Source of the DNA: Pseudopyrenochaeta lycopersici
Taxonomy: Eukaryota; Ascomycota; Dothideomycetes; Pleosporales; Pseudopyrenochaetaceae
Length of the DNA stretch: 64,000 nt
Direction of reading: 5' to 3'
NCBI GenBank assembly: GCA_003313425.1
Contig: NHZP01000035.1
Span: 248,001-312,000 of the forward strand
The notes under the pieces were generated by a model. It worked only from the letters and a program-made list of their open reading frames with translations. It searched no databases and was not told where the DNA came from. Every line of letters starts with the position of its first letter. Position 1 is the stretch's first letter. This document shows, in pieces, positions 46,254 through 57,443 of this stretch. A program made the position numbers and the translations under genes.

Positions 46254-47816
46254 ACACCGCTCGTCAATGCTTGCCTGGCTGTAGCATTCCAATCCACGAT
46301 TTCCCGCTTCTCAGCACTGCCTGAACTTAGGTTGGTGTCCAATTTATGAGAAACTGAAATTTACAGTGCGAATCACAGTATCAAAGTTATTGCTACTTGC
46401 GCGAAACCATGTCTTAGTAAGGAAAGCCATTAACTCTGGGCGGACGGCGGCTGCGCAGAAGCAGGCGAGAACTAGGCGCAAGTTACTGTACTCGTTCCTG
46501 TAATTAACGCAAGTTCAAGTAAAGTAACGAGAATTACACAGGAGTCTAATGATACAAGTCTTCGCTCACCTTGGTGCAAGATCTCGCCTGAGTATAAGGT
46601 CTGATTGTGCGAGAACTCAGTCCAGTCGGGCGACAACTGTTGAGCCCATGGCGACAAGTGCTTGATAAGCTATTATAATTTGAAGAGTACCATCGTGCCA
46701 ACCTTTGCGATGCTCTGGTCAAAATTGATGGTCGTCATGGTAGTGACTTCATGAACATCAATTATAAAACCAATATTTATTCAAATCTGACCATGTACTA
46801 ATATGTTATGCTGTTCAAAAAGTACATGCCAAACCTGAAGCTCCAGTCTGATGGTAACGGCGACTGCGCTGTATACACAACTAAGAAAGGCGATAGCTTT
46901 TTATTAGACTCTTAAACTCACAATATGATTCTGCATAAATCTGTAAGCCTCATCAAAATGCTAGAAGCTATCAGGCATGACCATTGTGTCAATGGAAAGT
47001 GAAGATTCATGTATGGTCGCCATCCGCGGTGGTACTTCTGAATCAAGCATCCACTAATCCCGACTAGCATGTCTCGGGTACGGCTTACATATAATTGACA
47101 GTGGGTTATCAGATCGCCCAGATTGTGGCTGTCAAGCCCGTAGCTGCGCGCAATCGCTCTAGCGTACTCGAAGTTATTCCGAACGCTGGTCCGCTACTTT
47201 CCTAATCATGCTCACTATGCTGAGATCCTCGAACCTTTCTGCCCCTAAACATTGCCTTGTTTTTCTGTTCAATGTCTCGCACGTTCGCAGCTATGCATGC
47301 GCAGTTGGGGGCGAAACACGACGTGGCGTTCCTAACCGCCGAGGCTGCTCACTTCCTGCATGCACGACAACGCATTACTAAAAAACACCGAATAACATCT
47401 AGACAGCCGTTGTGCAGGCGCCCTTGGACCTTTGTTCTTTTCGATTGAGTTTTCATTTCGGAAGCTAGGATCGTATCCTTTTACACAATGTTCCGATTGC
47501 GATTAGGCCCAAAAAGGCGTGCCGCTAGTTGCAGTCTAGCTTGAGGCTTCGCGGAACCTCACTCTTCGATATTGGCTTATCTTCAACATGTAAAAGGTCT
47601 AGCGCACTGGATCTGAGACGATCAGAACCCCTTCTCTCGTAAACAACATGGCTGAGGTCTGCAGCCCTACTCATCAAGCGCTTAATTGCAGCTTCAAAAC
47701 CATGCAGTACCTAGAGCGAGACGGAGTCCAAGCAAGTCACGCCGCATCTACGTCTCTCTTTTTCTCCTTTGTTCTTCAAGTCTCTCGTTAATGGAATTTG
47801 GGTGGGACGCATTGAA
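46254..47816. other. Intergenic (1.6 kb)
   Basis: No supported gene. Short frames (46472, 47257) have no family features. Confidence 0.45.
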
Positions 47817-49024
47817 ATGGAGCTCGATCCAAACTCCTGGTACCGCCTTACAGTTGCTGGGAAGCCACAGCAGTCACTCATGGGTACGTTGGCGTCCCTA
47901 CAAAGCTGCAATGGAAACGGAAGGCCCCATAGAAATGTCCGACGATGTGATAATACTGCCCTTTCCCAGTGGACCATGCACTGACTGGAGGTTCTTCAGG
48001 AACATACCCGTACATAAATGGAGATACTGGTCTAGTCACAGTAGCGACGTCGGACGTCAGTACGCCTGGCCAGCAATGGCAGCTCATTTCCCTTGGCTCA
48101 TTTACCTATCTACTACGAACAAAGGCCTCTGGAGTCCATGGATATCTGGCCGTGAAAAATAACAATGGGACCTGCGAAGGGGCCACTCCTGTAATATACA
48201 ACCGTCTCAAGACTGACGAGTCGATGCTCTGGACCATGAAAACACAGGGCGACGGCGCCTTCCTTCTAAGTAATAATATGCAAGGACAGGACTGCGGGTT
48301 AGATTTCACAGTCTCTGAAGGTGTGTTTATGAGCTCAAAGTCTTCTCGGATTCGACTTGGCCAAGGGCTAGCGTCGACCAAGCTTGAGAAGATTAATGAC
48401 GAGGCGTTCTCCGCGATTGCGATGCCACCTGCGACACGCGTGTTAGTTAAAACTATTTCCACGACTGCATCTTTGGCCGTATCTGGGAGTGTCAGTTCTA
48501 GTTCTCAGAGACAGACTTCATTCTCATCGTTGACGTCAATCTCGACTTCGTATACGAAACATACTCCGTCTAGCACACCATCAGCGCCCCCACTGATTCC
48601 TCCGACTGAGAGACACTACTCTCGCCTCTCGCCTTCAGCGGCCATGGGTGTCGGCGTCGCGGTCGGTATTGTTGGTATCGTAATCCTACTATCAATCCTA
48701 CTCTTAATATACCGCCGCTGGAAGCTCCGCCACTCACCCACATTGCGCCACTACCGGCAAGCCAGACTCTGGAAAGGCTTCACTCCAGCAACCCCAAGCA
48801 CAGCTCGAACAACATTTGTCGAGACGAAAATGACGAACATTTACTTTGCAGAGCTGCCCACGCCAGCGACGCCAGCATTTGTACTTAGCCCACCGCTGGA
48901 GCAGAAATTTGGGAACCGCGTTAGCTGGGTTCAGAGGGATAATAGGGCGAGTTGGCAGAGCTTTGCTAATAGGCCCATGTCGCCTGATACGCCTGGGAGT
49001 CCGCCTGTGGAACTTCCTACATGA
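47817..49024 (+). CDS. Single-pass membrane protein with lectin-like outer domain
   Basis: Exons 47817-47883 and 48000-49024 join in phase (QQSLMG|TYPYINGDTG; donor GTACGT, branch CTGAC) to give 363 residues. The first ~165 residues resemble a beta-trefoil-like outer domain found in many ascomycete membrane proteins (DPNSWYRLTV, QQWQLISLGSFTYLLRTKAS, WTMKTQGDGAFLLSN). A Ser/Thr-rich stalk follows, then a strong membrane helix (VGIVGIVILLSILLLIYRRW) and a Pro/Thr-rich cytoplasmic tail. No classical signal peptide precedes the outer domain in this model, so an unseen upstream exon is possible. Likely a plasma-membrane surface or sensor protein. Confidence 0.68.
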
Positions 49025-49657
49025 TGATGTATTTGTATGATATACTATGTGTTACGCTATGTTATGCCTGGTGCACGACTGGGAGGAGTTTATGAACTAC
49101 GAAATAGTATAGCAGCGCTTGTTCCAAAGATACCCGTACTATGCTCGGCCAGAATATCGGGGCTTTGATGAGTTTGGAGTATGTGTGTTTGGTTTGGAGT
49201 CTGGATAATGATTCCTGTAGAAACTGGCGAAACGACTTAATTCAAGTGGATATCACAGCGGCCACTGGTATGTACTTGGTGAGGGACATTTTAATCGCGC
49301 ATGTGACGAAGGGCTTGGCGTTAGAGCTCCGTGTAGCCGTGGACTCGACTATCGACGATCAACTCTCGAGGACGGCATGAGAGATGTATAGAGAGAGGTT
49401 GAAGACGGTAGCAGAGAGGCGTATTACTATGTCATTGTGTCTACGCCTTTGAAATGTTGTTCGTGATATCGCAGAGTATGACGGAGGAGGGATGGTGGGC
49501 TTGGCGAAGATGCCGGCCGGTGGAGCTTGCTTTTTCAGTCGCCGAGCTTTGCGCCTGCAAAACGACACCTCCGCCCTCCACCGTCGACGTCTGCCTCTTG
49601 CTAGAAACAGCTGGAGCAGTTCCAATTGGGTAGCAGGAACCTTTGTATACAGTCAGG
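49025..49657. other. Intergenic, includes idh2 promoter
   Basis: No gene supported. Long antisense frames over the next gene are shadows of its high G+C. Confidence 0.45.
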
Positions 49658-50959
49658 ATGTTGGCTGCTCGCTCCTTCGCCGCCCCAGCGCGGCAATGCC
49701 TGCGCCAGGCGAACCGCAGCTCTCGATGGGCGCCCGCGCTGAGCCAGGTGAGCTCGCCGTAGCACCACGGGCGGCCGACAGCATGGCAGCGCTGGCCATG
49801 GTCCGGTGGAAGCCACACAGAAGACGCTGACAGCCCACACAGGCCGCATCCCGCACATATGCCACCGAGGTGGCCAAGTTCCACGGCACCAAGGGCAACG
49901 ACGGCAAGTACAGCGTCACGCTCATCGAGGGCGACGGCATTGGGCCCGAGATTGCGCAGTCGGTCAAGGACATCTACTCGGCCGCCAACGTGCCCATCAA
50001 GTGGGAGTCGGTCGACGTCACCCCGCGCCTGAACGAGGACGGCAAGACGGTGATCCCCGACGAGGCCATTGCCAGCGTCACCCGCAACCTGGTCGCCCTC
50101 AAGGGCCCGCTGGCCACGCCCATTGGCAAGGGCCACGTCTCGCTCAACCTGACGCTGCGCCGCACCTTCAACCTCTTCGCCAACGTCCGCCCCTGCCGCT
50201 CCATTGCCGGCTACAAGACGCCCTACGACAACGTCGACACCGTCCTGATCCGCGAGAACACCGAGGGCGAGTACTCGGGCATTGAGCACATTGTCGTCGA
50301 CGGCGTGGTGCAGAGCATCAAGCTCATCACCCGCGACGCCTCAGAGCGCGTCCTGCGCTATGCCTTCCAGCACGCCCGCGACATTGGCCGGAACAAGGTC
50401 CGCGCCGTGCACAAGGCCACCATCATGAAGATGTCCGACGGCCTCTTCCTGAGCACTGCCCGTGAGATCTCCAAGGAGTTCCCCGACATTGAGTTTGACG
50501 CTGAGCTGCTCGACAACACGTGCCTGAAGATGGTCACCGACCCCGTTCCCTACAACGACAAGGTCCTCGTCATGCCCAACTTGTACGGAGACATTCTGTC
50601 CGATATGTGTGCTGGTCTTATTGGCGGTCTTGGCCTGACCCCCTCTGGCAACATTGGCGACAAGTGCTCCATCTTCGAGGCCGTCCACGGCTCTGCGCCT
50701 GATATTGCTGGCAAGCAGCTCGCTAACCCCACTGCGCTCCTTCTCAGCTCCATCATGATGCTGCGACACATGGGTCTGACCAACGAGGCCGCCAACATTG
50801 AGCAGGCCATCTTCAAGGTCCTCGCCGATGGCAAGGTGAGTTCTATCTTTAATTCTATGGTGTATAGCTGCTAACACCCCACAGACCATCACCGGTGATC
50901 TCGGCGGCAAGGCCAAGACCTACGAGTATGCGGATGCCGTTATCAAGGCGCTGAAGTGA
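49658..50959 (+). CDS. idh2: Mitochondrial NAD-dependent isocitrate dehydrogenase, subunit 2
   Basis: This subunit of the mitochondrial matrix enzyme oxidises isocitrate to 2-oxoglutarate in the TCA cycle, together with Idh1. Exons 49658-49747, 49843-50835 and 50885-50959 give 385 residues, the usual length. The N-terminus is an Arg/Ala/Ser presequence ([20 protein letters not shown]), interrupted by an intron just before the mature part ([14 protein letters not shown]). Typical motifs are [78 protein letters not shown] and [13 protein letters not shown]. Subunit 2 rather than 1 is indicated by EYSGIEH...[15 protein letters not shown] and by complete catalytic residues (Arg, Lys, Asp). Codon use is strongly biased to C/G ends, as in highly expressed genes. 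Confidence 0.97.
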
Positions 50960-51304
50960 AAACTGATTTACGATGATGAGATGATGGGATGGTAGCGATT
51001 GCATACTGTGGATATGTACTAGTCTTGTACCATAGGCTGCCATTTACTTGAATATGCTATACCTCAACCTTTCCATGTTTGAATTATGCTCCATGTCTTG
51101 AAGTTCGTCTAGCTATATTGCGTTGACAAGCACGAAGTTAGGCGTGAGGTCACAATCTAATCAGATCATCTCGCATATGCAGAGTGATGCAACTGCGCAC
51201 GTGATAGCGTACTGCGGCCAAAGATCGTCCGAGCCGATTCGCGTCAGACTAGCAACACAACCTCATTCTACCAATCAAGCCATTGTATCCGCCAAATACT
51301 CCCA
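50960..51304. other. Intergenic between idh2 and imp2
   Basis: 345 bases hold the idh2 3' end and imp2 promoter; nothing else seen. Confidence 0.5.
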
Positions 51305-52198
51305 ATGCCTCCCAAACCACCAATTCGAATACCTATAAAACCTGCCGCTGCAGGGAAAGCCAGATTTCTACCCGCCACAAAAGCTGTCCCTCGTGCACCT
51401 CCAAAAGCAAACCCCACACCTTCCCAGTCAACGCCGTCATCCTCACTCCCATCATCCTCACCGCCTCGATGGCTCCAAAACCAAACACTACGTACCTCAG
51501 CCCGCTACGCTACATGGTCTGCAAACGTCGTTGTTCTGCTTTGCGGGCTTGTTTGGGTGCGCGACCACTACGTCAACGTTGACCGGGTGCGCGGGTCGTC
51601 GATGGCGCCCACGTTGAGTCCGCTTGCGCACGAGACGGGAAAGATGGACTGGGTGGTTATGAGACCGTACATGGAGCGAGCGGCAAAGCGACGGACAGGC
51701 AATTCTAGTAACGGTGACAGCGACACTGAGAATGATAATGTGTGGGGCGTTCAGAGAGGCGACATCGTGACGTTCTGGAAACCGCATAAGCCCGAGGAAA
51801 TGGGTATCAAACGTGTGGTTGCGGTGGGCGGCGATACAGTGTATCCCAAGCGTGGATATGCGCTTGACCCTACTTCTCATACAGACCGATTACAGGGTAT
51901 GCCAGATGGATTAGCAGACTCCGATCCCGACTCCATTCTCGGCGGTGAGAATGCGCTGGGCAAGGTTGTAGTGCCCTACGGACACGTCTGGGTTGAAGGC
52001 GATAATTGGCGCAATAGCTATGACAGCAATGACTTTGGGCCCATAAGTAAAGGCCTGATTGAGGGCAAGGCGCTGTGGATATGGCGTAGTTGGCTGAAGT
52101 TTGTGGAGGTGGGTGATGGGCGGGATAAGAGGGAAAAGAATAAGAGGAGTAGAGTTGTTCATGGGAAGAGTGAGATTCCGGCGGTTTTTCTCGAGTGA
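51305..52198 (+). CDS. imp2: Mitochondrial inner membrane protease subunit 2
   Basis: This is a signal-peptidase-type serine protease (S26) that matures intermembrane-space proteins as part of the Imp1/Imp2 complex on the outer face of the inner membrane. It is a single exon of 297 residues. A Pro/Ala/Lys-rich N-terminal extension is followed by one membrane span (ATWSANVVVLLCGLVW, about 69-84). Ser99 in RGSSMAPTL and Lys169 in MGIKRVVAVGGD form the Ser/Lys dyad. The family box GHVWVEGDN...SNDFGPIS is present. An acidic insert (SNGDSDTENDN) between the Ser and Lys motifs and a basic tail make it longer than yeast Imp2 (177 residues). It converges with the next gene 107 bases away. Confidence 0.92.
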   Translation: MPPKPPIRIPIKPAAAGKARFLPATKAVPRAPPKANPTPSQSTPSSSLPSSSPPRWLQNQTLRTSARYATWSANVVVLLCGLVWVRDHYVNVDRVRGSSMAPTLSPLAHETGKMDWVVMRPYMERAAKRRTGNSSNGDSDTENDNVWGVQRGDIVTFWKPHKPEEMGIKRVVAVGGDTVYPKRGYALDPTSHTDRLQGMPDGLADSDPDSILGGENALGKVVVPYGHVWVEGDNWRNSYDSNDFGPISKGLIEGKALWIWRSWLKFVEVGDGRDKREKNKRSRVVHGKSEIPAVFLE

Positions 52199-52305
52199 GG
52201 AGCAGGTGAGGTCAATGAAGTATTCTATTTACGGAAAGATAAGAATATGGAAAACAACTGGGTATGTATACAATTCCTCTGTACAGGTTCATATGCTGAT
52301 GCCGC

Positions 52306-53409
52306 TTAAGTGGACTTGAAAAGCGTCTCAATCTCGCGACATACTGCATCAGTAACACCCTTGGTGTTCTCGCTGCCTCCGAGATCCTTCGTCTTGATTC
52401 CCCTCGCTGTAACGTTTGTTACGGCCTTCATCAGCGCGTCAGCCGCCTTTTCTTCACCAACCCAGCGTACCATCTCTGCCGCGCTCCAGAAGGCGCCGAC
52501 TGGGTTTGCGATGCCTTTGCCTGCGATGTCAGGTGCAGAGCCGTGGATGGGCTCGAACATGGAGGGGTTGGCGCGTGTGGGGTCCAAGTTGGAGGAAGGA
52601 GCGATTCCAATGCTGCCGGATAGAGCAGCGGCGAGGTCAGACAGGATGTCAGCGTGTAAATTTGTCGCGACAATCGTGTCCAGACTCTTTGGATTCAGGA
52701 CCATCCTTACGGTCATGGCGTCCACCAACATCTTATCAATCTCGACGTCTTCATACTCCTTGGCTACCTCGTAGAAGACCTTGTCCCATAGCACCATGCC
52801 GTGCCTCTGCGCATTGCTCTTGGTCACCATGGTCAACTTCTTCCTCGGGCGCGACCGTGCAGTCTCAAAGGCAAATCGCATGATGCGCTCGATGCCGACG
52901 CGCGTGAAGATGCTGACCTCGGTGGCTACGGCATTTGGTGAGGCATCGTGTGATGTGCCGCCCTGCCCAGAGTACTCGCCCTCACTATTCTCGCGAATAA
53001 TCATCCAGTCGATATCCTCTCTCTTGCACCCGTCCAACGGGCTCTTGGTCCCCTCCATGATGCTCGTCGGCCGCACATTGACATACTGGTTCAGTGTCTT
53101 GCGGATTGGAAGAATGAGGCCCCAGAGCGAAATGTGGTCAGGGACATCAGGCCAGCCGACGGCGCCAAAGTAAATTGCGTCAAACTTCTTCAGCTGCTCC
53201 AGCCCATCTGGCGGCATGTACCAGCCCCGCTCGAGGTACGCCTTGCTGCTCCAGTCAAACGTCGTGAAGTCGAATTCGAAGCCGCCAAGCGTCTTTGCGA
53301 GCACATTGAGGACTTGCACCGCTGCTTCGGTGATTTCAATGCCTATCCCGTCGCCGGGGATGCTGGCGATGCGGTGCACTTTGGATATTTGGTTGACGTG
53401 TGATCCCAT
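52306..53409 (-). CDS. Tartrate / D-malate dehydrogenase-type oxidative decarboxylase
   Basis: A single-exon NAD-dependent beta-hydroxyacid dehydrogenase of 367 residues, in the isocitrate/isopropylmalate dehydrogenase superfamily. Motifs: ASIPGDGIGIEITEAAVQVL, FGAVGWPDVPDHISLWGLIL and RKTLNQYVNVRPTSI (the VPDH...LW...IR pattern is typical of tartrate/D-malate dehydrogenases, not LeuB), IRENSEGEYSGQGG, KSNAQRHGMVLWD with the catalytic Lys, DAMTVRMVLNP, ATNLHADILSDLAAAL and [13 protein letters not shown]. There is no mitochondrial presequence, so it is probably cytosolic and catabolic. Exact substrate among tartrate, D-malate and related acids is not resolved. Confidence 0.9.
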   Translation of the reverse strand: MGSHVNQISKVHRIASIPGDGIGIEITEAAVQVLNVLAKTLGGFEFDFTTFDWSSKAYLERGWYMPPDGLEQLKKFDAIYFGAVGWPDVPDHISLWGLILPIRKTLNQYVNVRPTSIMEGTKSPLDGCKREDIDWMIIRENSEGEYSGQGGTSHDASPNAVATEVSIFTRVGIERIMRFAFETARSRPRKKLTMVTKSNAQRHGMVLWDKVFYEVAKEYEDVEIDKMLVDAMTVRMVLNPKSLDTIVATNLHADILSDLAAALSGSIGIAPSSNLDPTRANPSMFEPIHGSAPDIAGKGIANPVGAFWSAAEMVRWVGEEKAADALMKAVTNVTARGIKTKDLGGSENTKGVTDAVCREIETLFKST

Positions 53410-53951
53410 TGTGAAGTGTAGTTAATCTGTGAGAGAGTCAGCGAGCTGTTCCTATTCGAGTATGACGTAGTTTGCATGCAATTGGTAGTGCACTGTCTCG
53501 CAAGGTTCTTACCTCAGATATGCAGGGGAAATAGATAAGCGCTTCTCTCAGGCTTGTGCTTCACTGAGTTGTAATGATTCTTCACTTAATCAAACTCTCA
53601 AGACCTATTATATCTTCATCATCGCATACCAAGCTCAACGTAGCCGGACTAAGTTTGCCCGCCAGGACATTCTTAGGCCGGAGGCAAATCCAGGCTCCGA
53701 GTTCGCCCTCAAGTGCGGTTGCTTGCGGGCGGATGCTTCCGTCGTAGCTCTGCCTCATGGCTGGACCCTCGTTCGTCGCACCTTCCCCCGCGCTAGCAGC
53801 TCCATGCCCCACTAAACCACGCGTGTCGAACACAGCGCCTCACCGCCTGGGCAACACCACCTTTCAGTACCTTGATTGAGCTCCTTCTGTACTCGACTCT
53901 CAAACAATATTATCTACATTGTTGTAGAGAATCCAAAAATACCAAGACACA
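53410..53951. promoter_or_regulatory. Shared upstream region of divergent dehydrogenase and GLTP genes
   Basis: 542 bases between two divergent start codons hold no supported gene. An 83-codon minus frame within it (53582-53833) has no family features. Confidence 0.45.
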
Positions 53952-54730
53952 ATGGCTGCAACTTACCCCGCTGGTGGAACCTTCTTCGATACCATCAAGA
54001 AGAGCTTCGTGGACGTGCCGGTTGATGCTTCCAAGGACAATGCCATCTCAACGACCGAGTTCCTAGAGGCTGCCGAGAGCTTGACTACTCTCTTCGGTAT
54101 GTTGCCCTGAGCGGTGGGTGTGTGGGAAGCGAGAATGCTAATTGAGGGGTAGATGTTTTGGGTTCGGCAGCATTCAAGCCTGTCAAGAGTGACATGATTG
54201 GCAACATCAAGGTATGCACTAGAAGCCGTCTGTGTCATATTCGAGAGCTGTGCTAATGTCAATAGAAAATCCGTGACCGACAGCTGGCTGCCCCCACCCT
54301 CTCGGAAACTCTCCAGGACCTTGTCCTCAACGAGCTCAAGGAGAAGAAGCACACTGCCACCGAAGGCCTAGTATGGCTGAACCGGTACATTATTGATTCT
54401 TAATTACTTCTAAATTCTAGTACTAACACCATCAGTGGCCTCGACTTCACCGCCCAAGCCCTCCGCCACAACCTCACCAACCCCGCCAAAGAACTCGCCG
54501 ACTCATTCCGCGATGCCTACGGCAACACCCTCAAGCCCCACCACTCGTTTGTTGTCAAGCCGCTGTTTAGCGCCGCCATGAGCGCTACCCCCTACAGGAA
54601 GGACTTTTACAGCAAGCTGGGCGACGATGACACAAAGGTGCAGACTGAGTTGGACAAGTGGCTGGCCAGCCTGGAGAAGGTGGTCAGTGTCTTGAACCAG
54701 TTTTTGGCGAGGAAGGAGGCCAAGTGGTAG
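53952..54730 (+). CDS. Glycolipid transfer protein (GLTP fold, HET-C2-like)
   Basis: A cytosolic protein that moves glycosphingolipids between membranes. Exons 53952-54096, 54153-54211, 54266-54384 and 54436-54730 give 205 residues, the family length. Key residues of the sugar head-group site are present: Asp62, Asn66 and Lys69 in KSDMIGNIKKI, Trp105 in GLVWLNRGLDF, and a His in LKPHHSFVVKPLF. The helical C-terminus ends KEAKW. The last intron has a perfect TACTAAC branch site. HET-C2 of Podospora belongs to this family and acts in vegetative incompatibility; whether this orthologue does is unknown. Confidence 0.94.
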
Positions 54731-54838
54731 ATATGAGAGTGTCAGATGAGGCTCGTCCGAGTTGTGATATATACGAATCAAAAGTATTCACGGCTGGGTT
54801 TCCGGATAAATTCTCTGCTTCCTATTTAAGTTGAGGGT

Positions 54839-56067
54839 CTATGTCTTCTTCCTCTGAAACACGAACAAGGCTTCGTCCTTGCCTGCAAAACTCGGCAATG
54901 GCATTCTCAAAGTCAGCTCGAAGGCGGGAAGATTCTTTTGAACCCACTCATCCACAATCTGATCTTGAAACGCCGTGAAGCCATTTGAGTTTTGCGTTCC
55001 CGCCACCACAATAGCATCTCCTTCAAACGCTCTGAGAATTGGCGCCGTAAAGTCCCCCGTAGCTTGTGGATACACCAGAAGCAGTACCGCTCCCTTCCCA
55101 TTCCCACTCTGACGCAAGTACTCTTTCCCATCCATTTTAATCGTATCTCGCACCCAGGAAACCCGGTACTCGCTCAACCCACTATCCACAGCCCGCACCT
55201 CCATCGGCTTTCCACCGGAAATATCAGCAAAGGGAAAGTTGCGCAGCATAAACGTCCAATACCCATTCCCACTACCCACATCTAATATCGGACGTACAGA
55301 CTCCTTGCTCGGCTTCGCGGGCTGTGCTAACTTCGCAATCACGTGCAGCGCCGCGTAGCTCGGCACCACGCAGCCAAAGTGGTGGTAGAAGAGCGGCAAG
55401 ATGTGGTGCGAGATCCTAGTGTAACTTGTCGATGGCAAAGGCCCTGCCCATTCGAGCTCCTGGCTCGAGTACGTCCAGAGTGAGTAGTAGGGGTTTACAT
55501 GTTTTCGCTCCTTCTTCGCGGGGAGCAGTCCTGTTGTTGTGTTGTGCAAGCGCGATGTCAGGTGCGCAGATATTTGGGAGCGCAGTGTGTTGGCTTTTGA
55601 GTTGGCTTTGAAGCCATTAAGGGCTTTGGGGAGGTTGAGTGAGGGGTTGAAGAGGTCGGTGTATGCTGAGGTTTCTTCTGGGGTTGGGTGTTGGGGCTCG
55701 ATCTGTGCATGTGCATGTGAGTGTGGGTATAATGGTGATGTGTGAGGGTTTCTGGCTATCTAAGAACAATTGCATCGAACAAAGTGCTGAATCGTGTATT
55801 GAAGGAATGAATGGTTTCACGTACTGGTTTTCCCTCTTTATCATGATACCATCCGTGCAGGCCGTGTGCTCGCTTCCCAGCTATCGCTCGTTGAGTGACG
55901 TCTAACGTAGTCTCTGCTTGAGCTCGATACACATACGCATCCGAATTTGGAATGTTGAAAGCCTCTCGTATACATTGTGCAAGCGTCTTTCCGCTATGCA
56001 GAGGAGAATACTTCTCGTCGGACCAATCCTGCAATAGAGTCTCTGGGTTGAAATTCTTCAAAGCCAT
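54839..56067 (-). CDS. Methyltransferase-like protein
   Basis: Exons 56067-55825 and 55702-54839 give 368 residues. The N-terminal ~150 residues are specific to a fungal family (NPYYSLWTYSSQELEWAGPL, SYTRISHHILPLFYHHFGCV). A Rossmann methyltransferase core follows: motif I ILDVGSGNGYWTFMLR, then the acidic loop EVRAVDSGLSEYR, and later strands AVLLLVYPQ and DAIVVAGTQNSNG. The substrate is unknown. No signal peptide. It is divergent from the pirin gene, and convergent with the GLTP gene, whose stop is only 108 bases away. Confidence 0.83.
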
Positions 56068-56645
56068 GTTAGGTGCACTAGCTCAAGAATCGGTAGGTGT
56101 TATGCAGCTTGCAGGGCGACCAAAGAGGATCAAGGCTTCCACGAATCAAATTTTCTCAAACTTGCTTAGAAAGGTAGTAAATAAAACGTATGCGAAGTGA
56201 AGTGCTATGGGAGGCGCAAGGCCGGACTCGGTTCCGCGTCTGCATCGGCAAGCAGCCAATCACATGCAGCTGATAAACACCGTCGCAAACCTCGTCATCC
56301 ATGAGTAATCCGCTAGGCGTCGCCCTGCCGCAACTTCTTTGGTAGCCTTAGTCAATCATTGCAAATGCCATGCGCAAAGTGACTATCGCATAGAAGCCTC
56401 TCCAACATGCGCGAACTAATTCATACCTGGCTACTGGGTATAAAGGGGCCTCGCCGCCTCGACCTTACAGACTTTCCTTTTTGAAATGACAGACACCACC
56501 AAACAGCAATCCACAGCTACAACCTCATTTCTGACCCGCAAAAAGCTTCACAGCACTTGTCGCAGTACTAGCAGTCTTCCTGGCTTTCTCAAGCACCTTC
56601 CGCAACACCTTCTCCTCGGCCATCACCAAACCCCTCGCACGCACA
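56068..56645. promoter_or_regulatory. Shared upstream region of methyltransferase-like and pirin genes
   Basis: 578 bases between divergent start codons. A TATAAA box (56439-56444) faces the pirin gene about 200 bases before its ATG, followed by a CT-rich stretch, suggesting transcription starts near 56470. Confidence 0.55.
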
Positions 56646-57443
56646 ATGTCGACCTCAGCCCCCGCCTCATTAAAGATCACCAAGCGGCCATCGTCGAACC
56701 GAGGCCATGCCGACCATGACTGGCTATACTCATTCCACACCTTCTCCTTTGCCTCGTACTATGACTCCAAGCACGAGGGCTTCGGGCCACTACGGGTGAT
56801 CAACGAGGATCGTGTCAAGCCGGGTACTGGATTCGGCACCCACAGCCACAGCGAGTTCCTGATCTTCAGCTACATCGTCAACGGCACACTCGAACACAAA
56901 GACTCAATGGGCAACTTGGAGAACCTCAAGCGCGGGGAGGTCCAATTCACCAGCGCAGGCACAGGCATCCGACACTCGGAATACAACCGGAACAGGGATG
57001 ATGAGGTGCACTTCCTTCAAATCTGGGCCAAGCCCAACAAGAGGGGCCTGAAGCCGCATTACGAGACCAAGAAGTTCACCGATGAGGAGAAGACGGACAA
57101 GTTGGTTAGGATTATGGAGTCCACCGACCGCTTGGCGGACAGCAAGACATCCATTGGTCTTCAAGCCGATCTCAGCATGGACGCCTCCATCCTGTCCCCC
57201 GGCAAGTCCGTCACCCACGAACTCGTCGCATCTGGCGCCCGCAAGGTCTTCGCACAGCTCGTCATGAGCAAGCGGGTCCAACCCAAGGAGGGCGGGGCCA
57301 AGATCAAGATCGGAGACACTGTGCTTGCCGAGGGCGACGGCGCCTACATCGAAGTCAGTGGGCCTGGAAAGCTGGAAATCGAGAGCGTGGGCGACAAGCC
57401 TGCCGAGTTCCTGCTGTTCGATATGGGCACTGAGGGCGCGTAA
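56646..57443 (+). CDS. Pirin family protein (bicupin)
   Basis: A single exon encodes 265 residues. The N-terminal cupin has the pirin signature NRGHADHDWLYSFHTFSFA and all four metal ligands: His66 and His68 (FGTHSHSEF), His110 and Glu112 (GTGIRHSEYN). TLEHKDSMGN is the other strongly conserved block. The C-terminal cupin (SVTHELVASGARKVFAQLVM onward) lacks metal ligands, as usual. Such proteins are Fe-binding; bacterial members show quercetin 2,3-dioxygenase activity and animal pirin is a nuclear cofactor. Intact metal site suggests an active dioxygenase or redox sensor. Confidence 0.94.
   Translation: MSTSAPASLKITKRPSSNRGHADHDWLYSFHTFSFASYYDSKHEGFGPLRVINEDRVKPGTGFGTHSHSEFLIFSYIVNGTLEHKDSMGNLENLKRGEVQFTSAGTGIRHSEYNRNRDDEVHFLQIWAKPNKRGLKPHYETKKFTDEEKTDKLVRIMESTDRLADSKTSIGLQADLSMDASILSPGKSVTHELVASGARKVFAQLVMSKRVQPKEGGAKIKIGDTVLAEGDGAYIEVSGPGKLEIESVGDKPAEFLLFDMGTEGA

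Noticed and set aside
49441..50916. Long minus-strand frames opposite idh2
   Set aside because: They arise from the C/G-ending codon bias of idh2 and show no family features.
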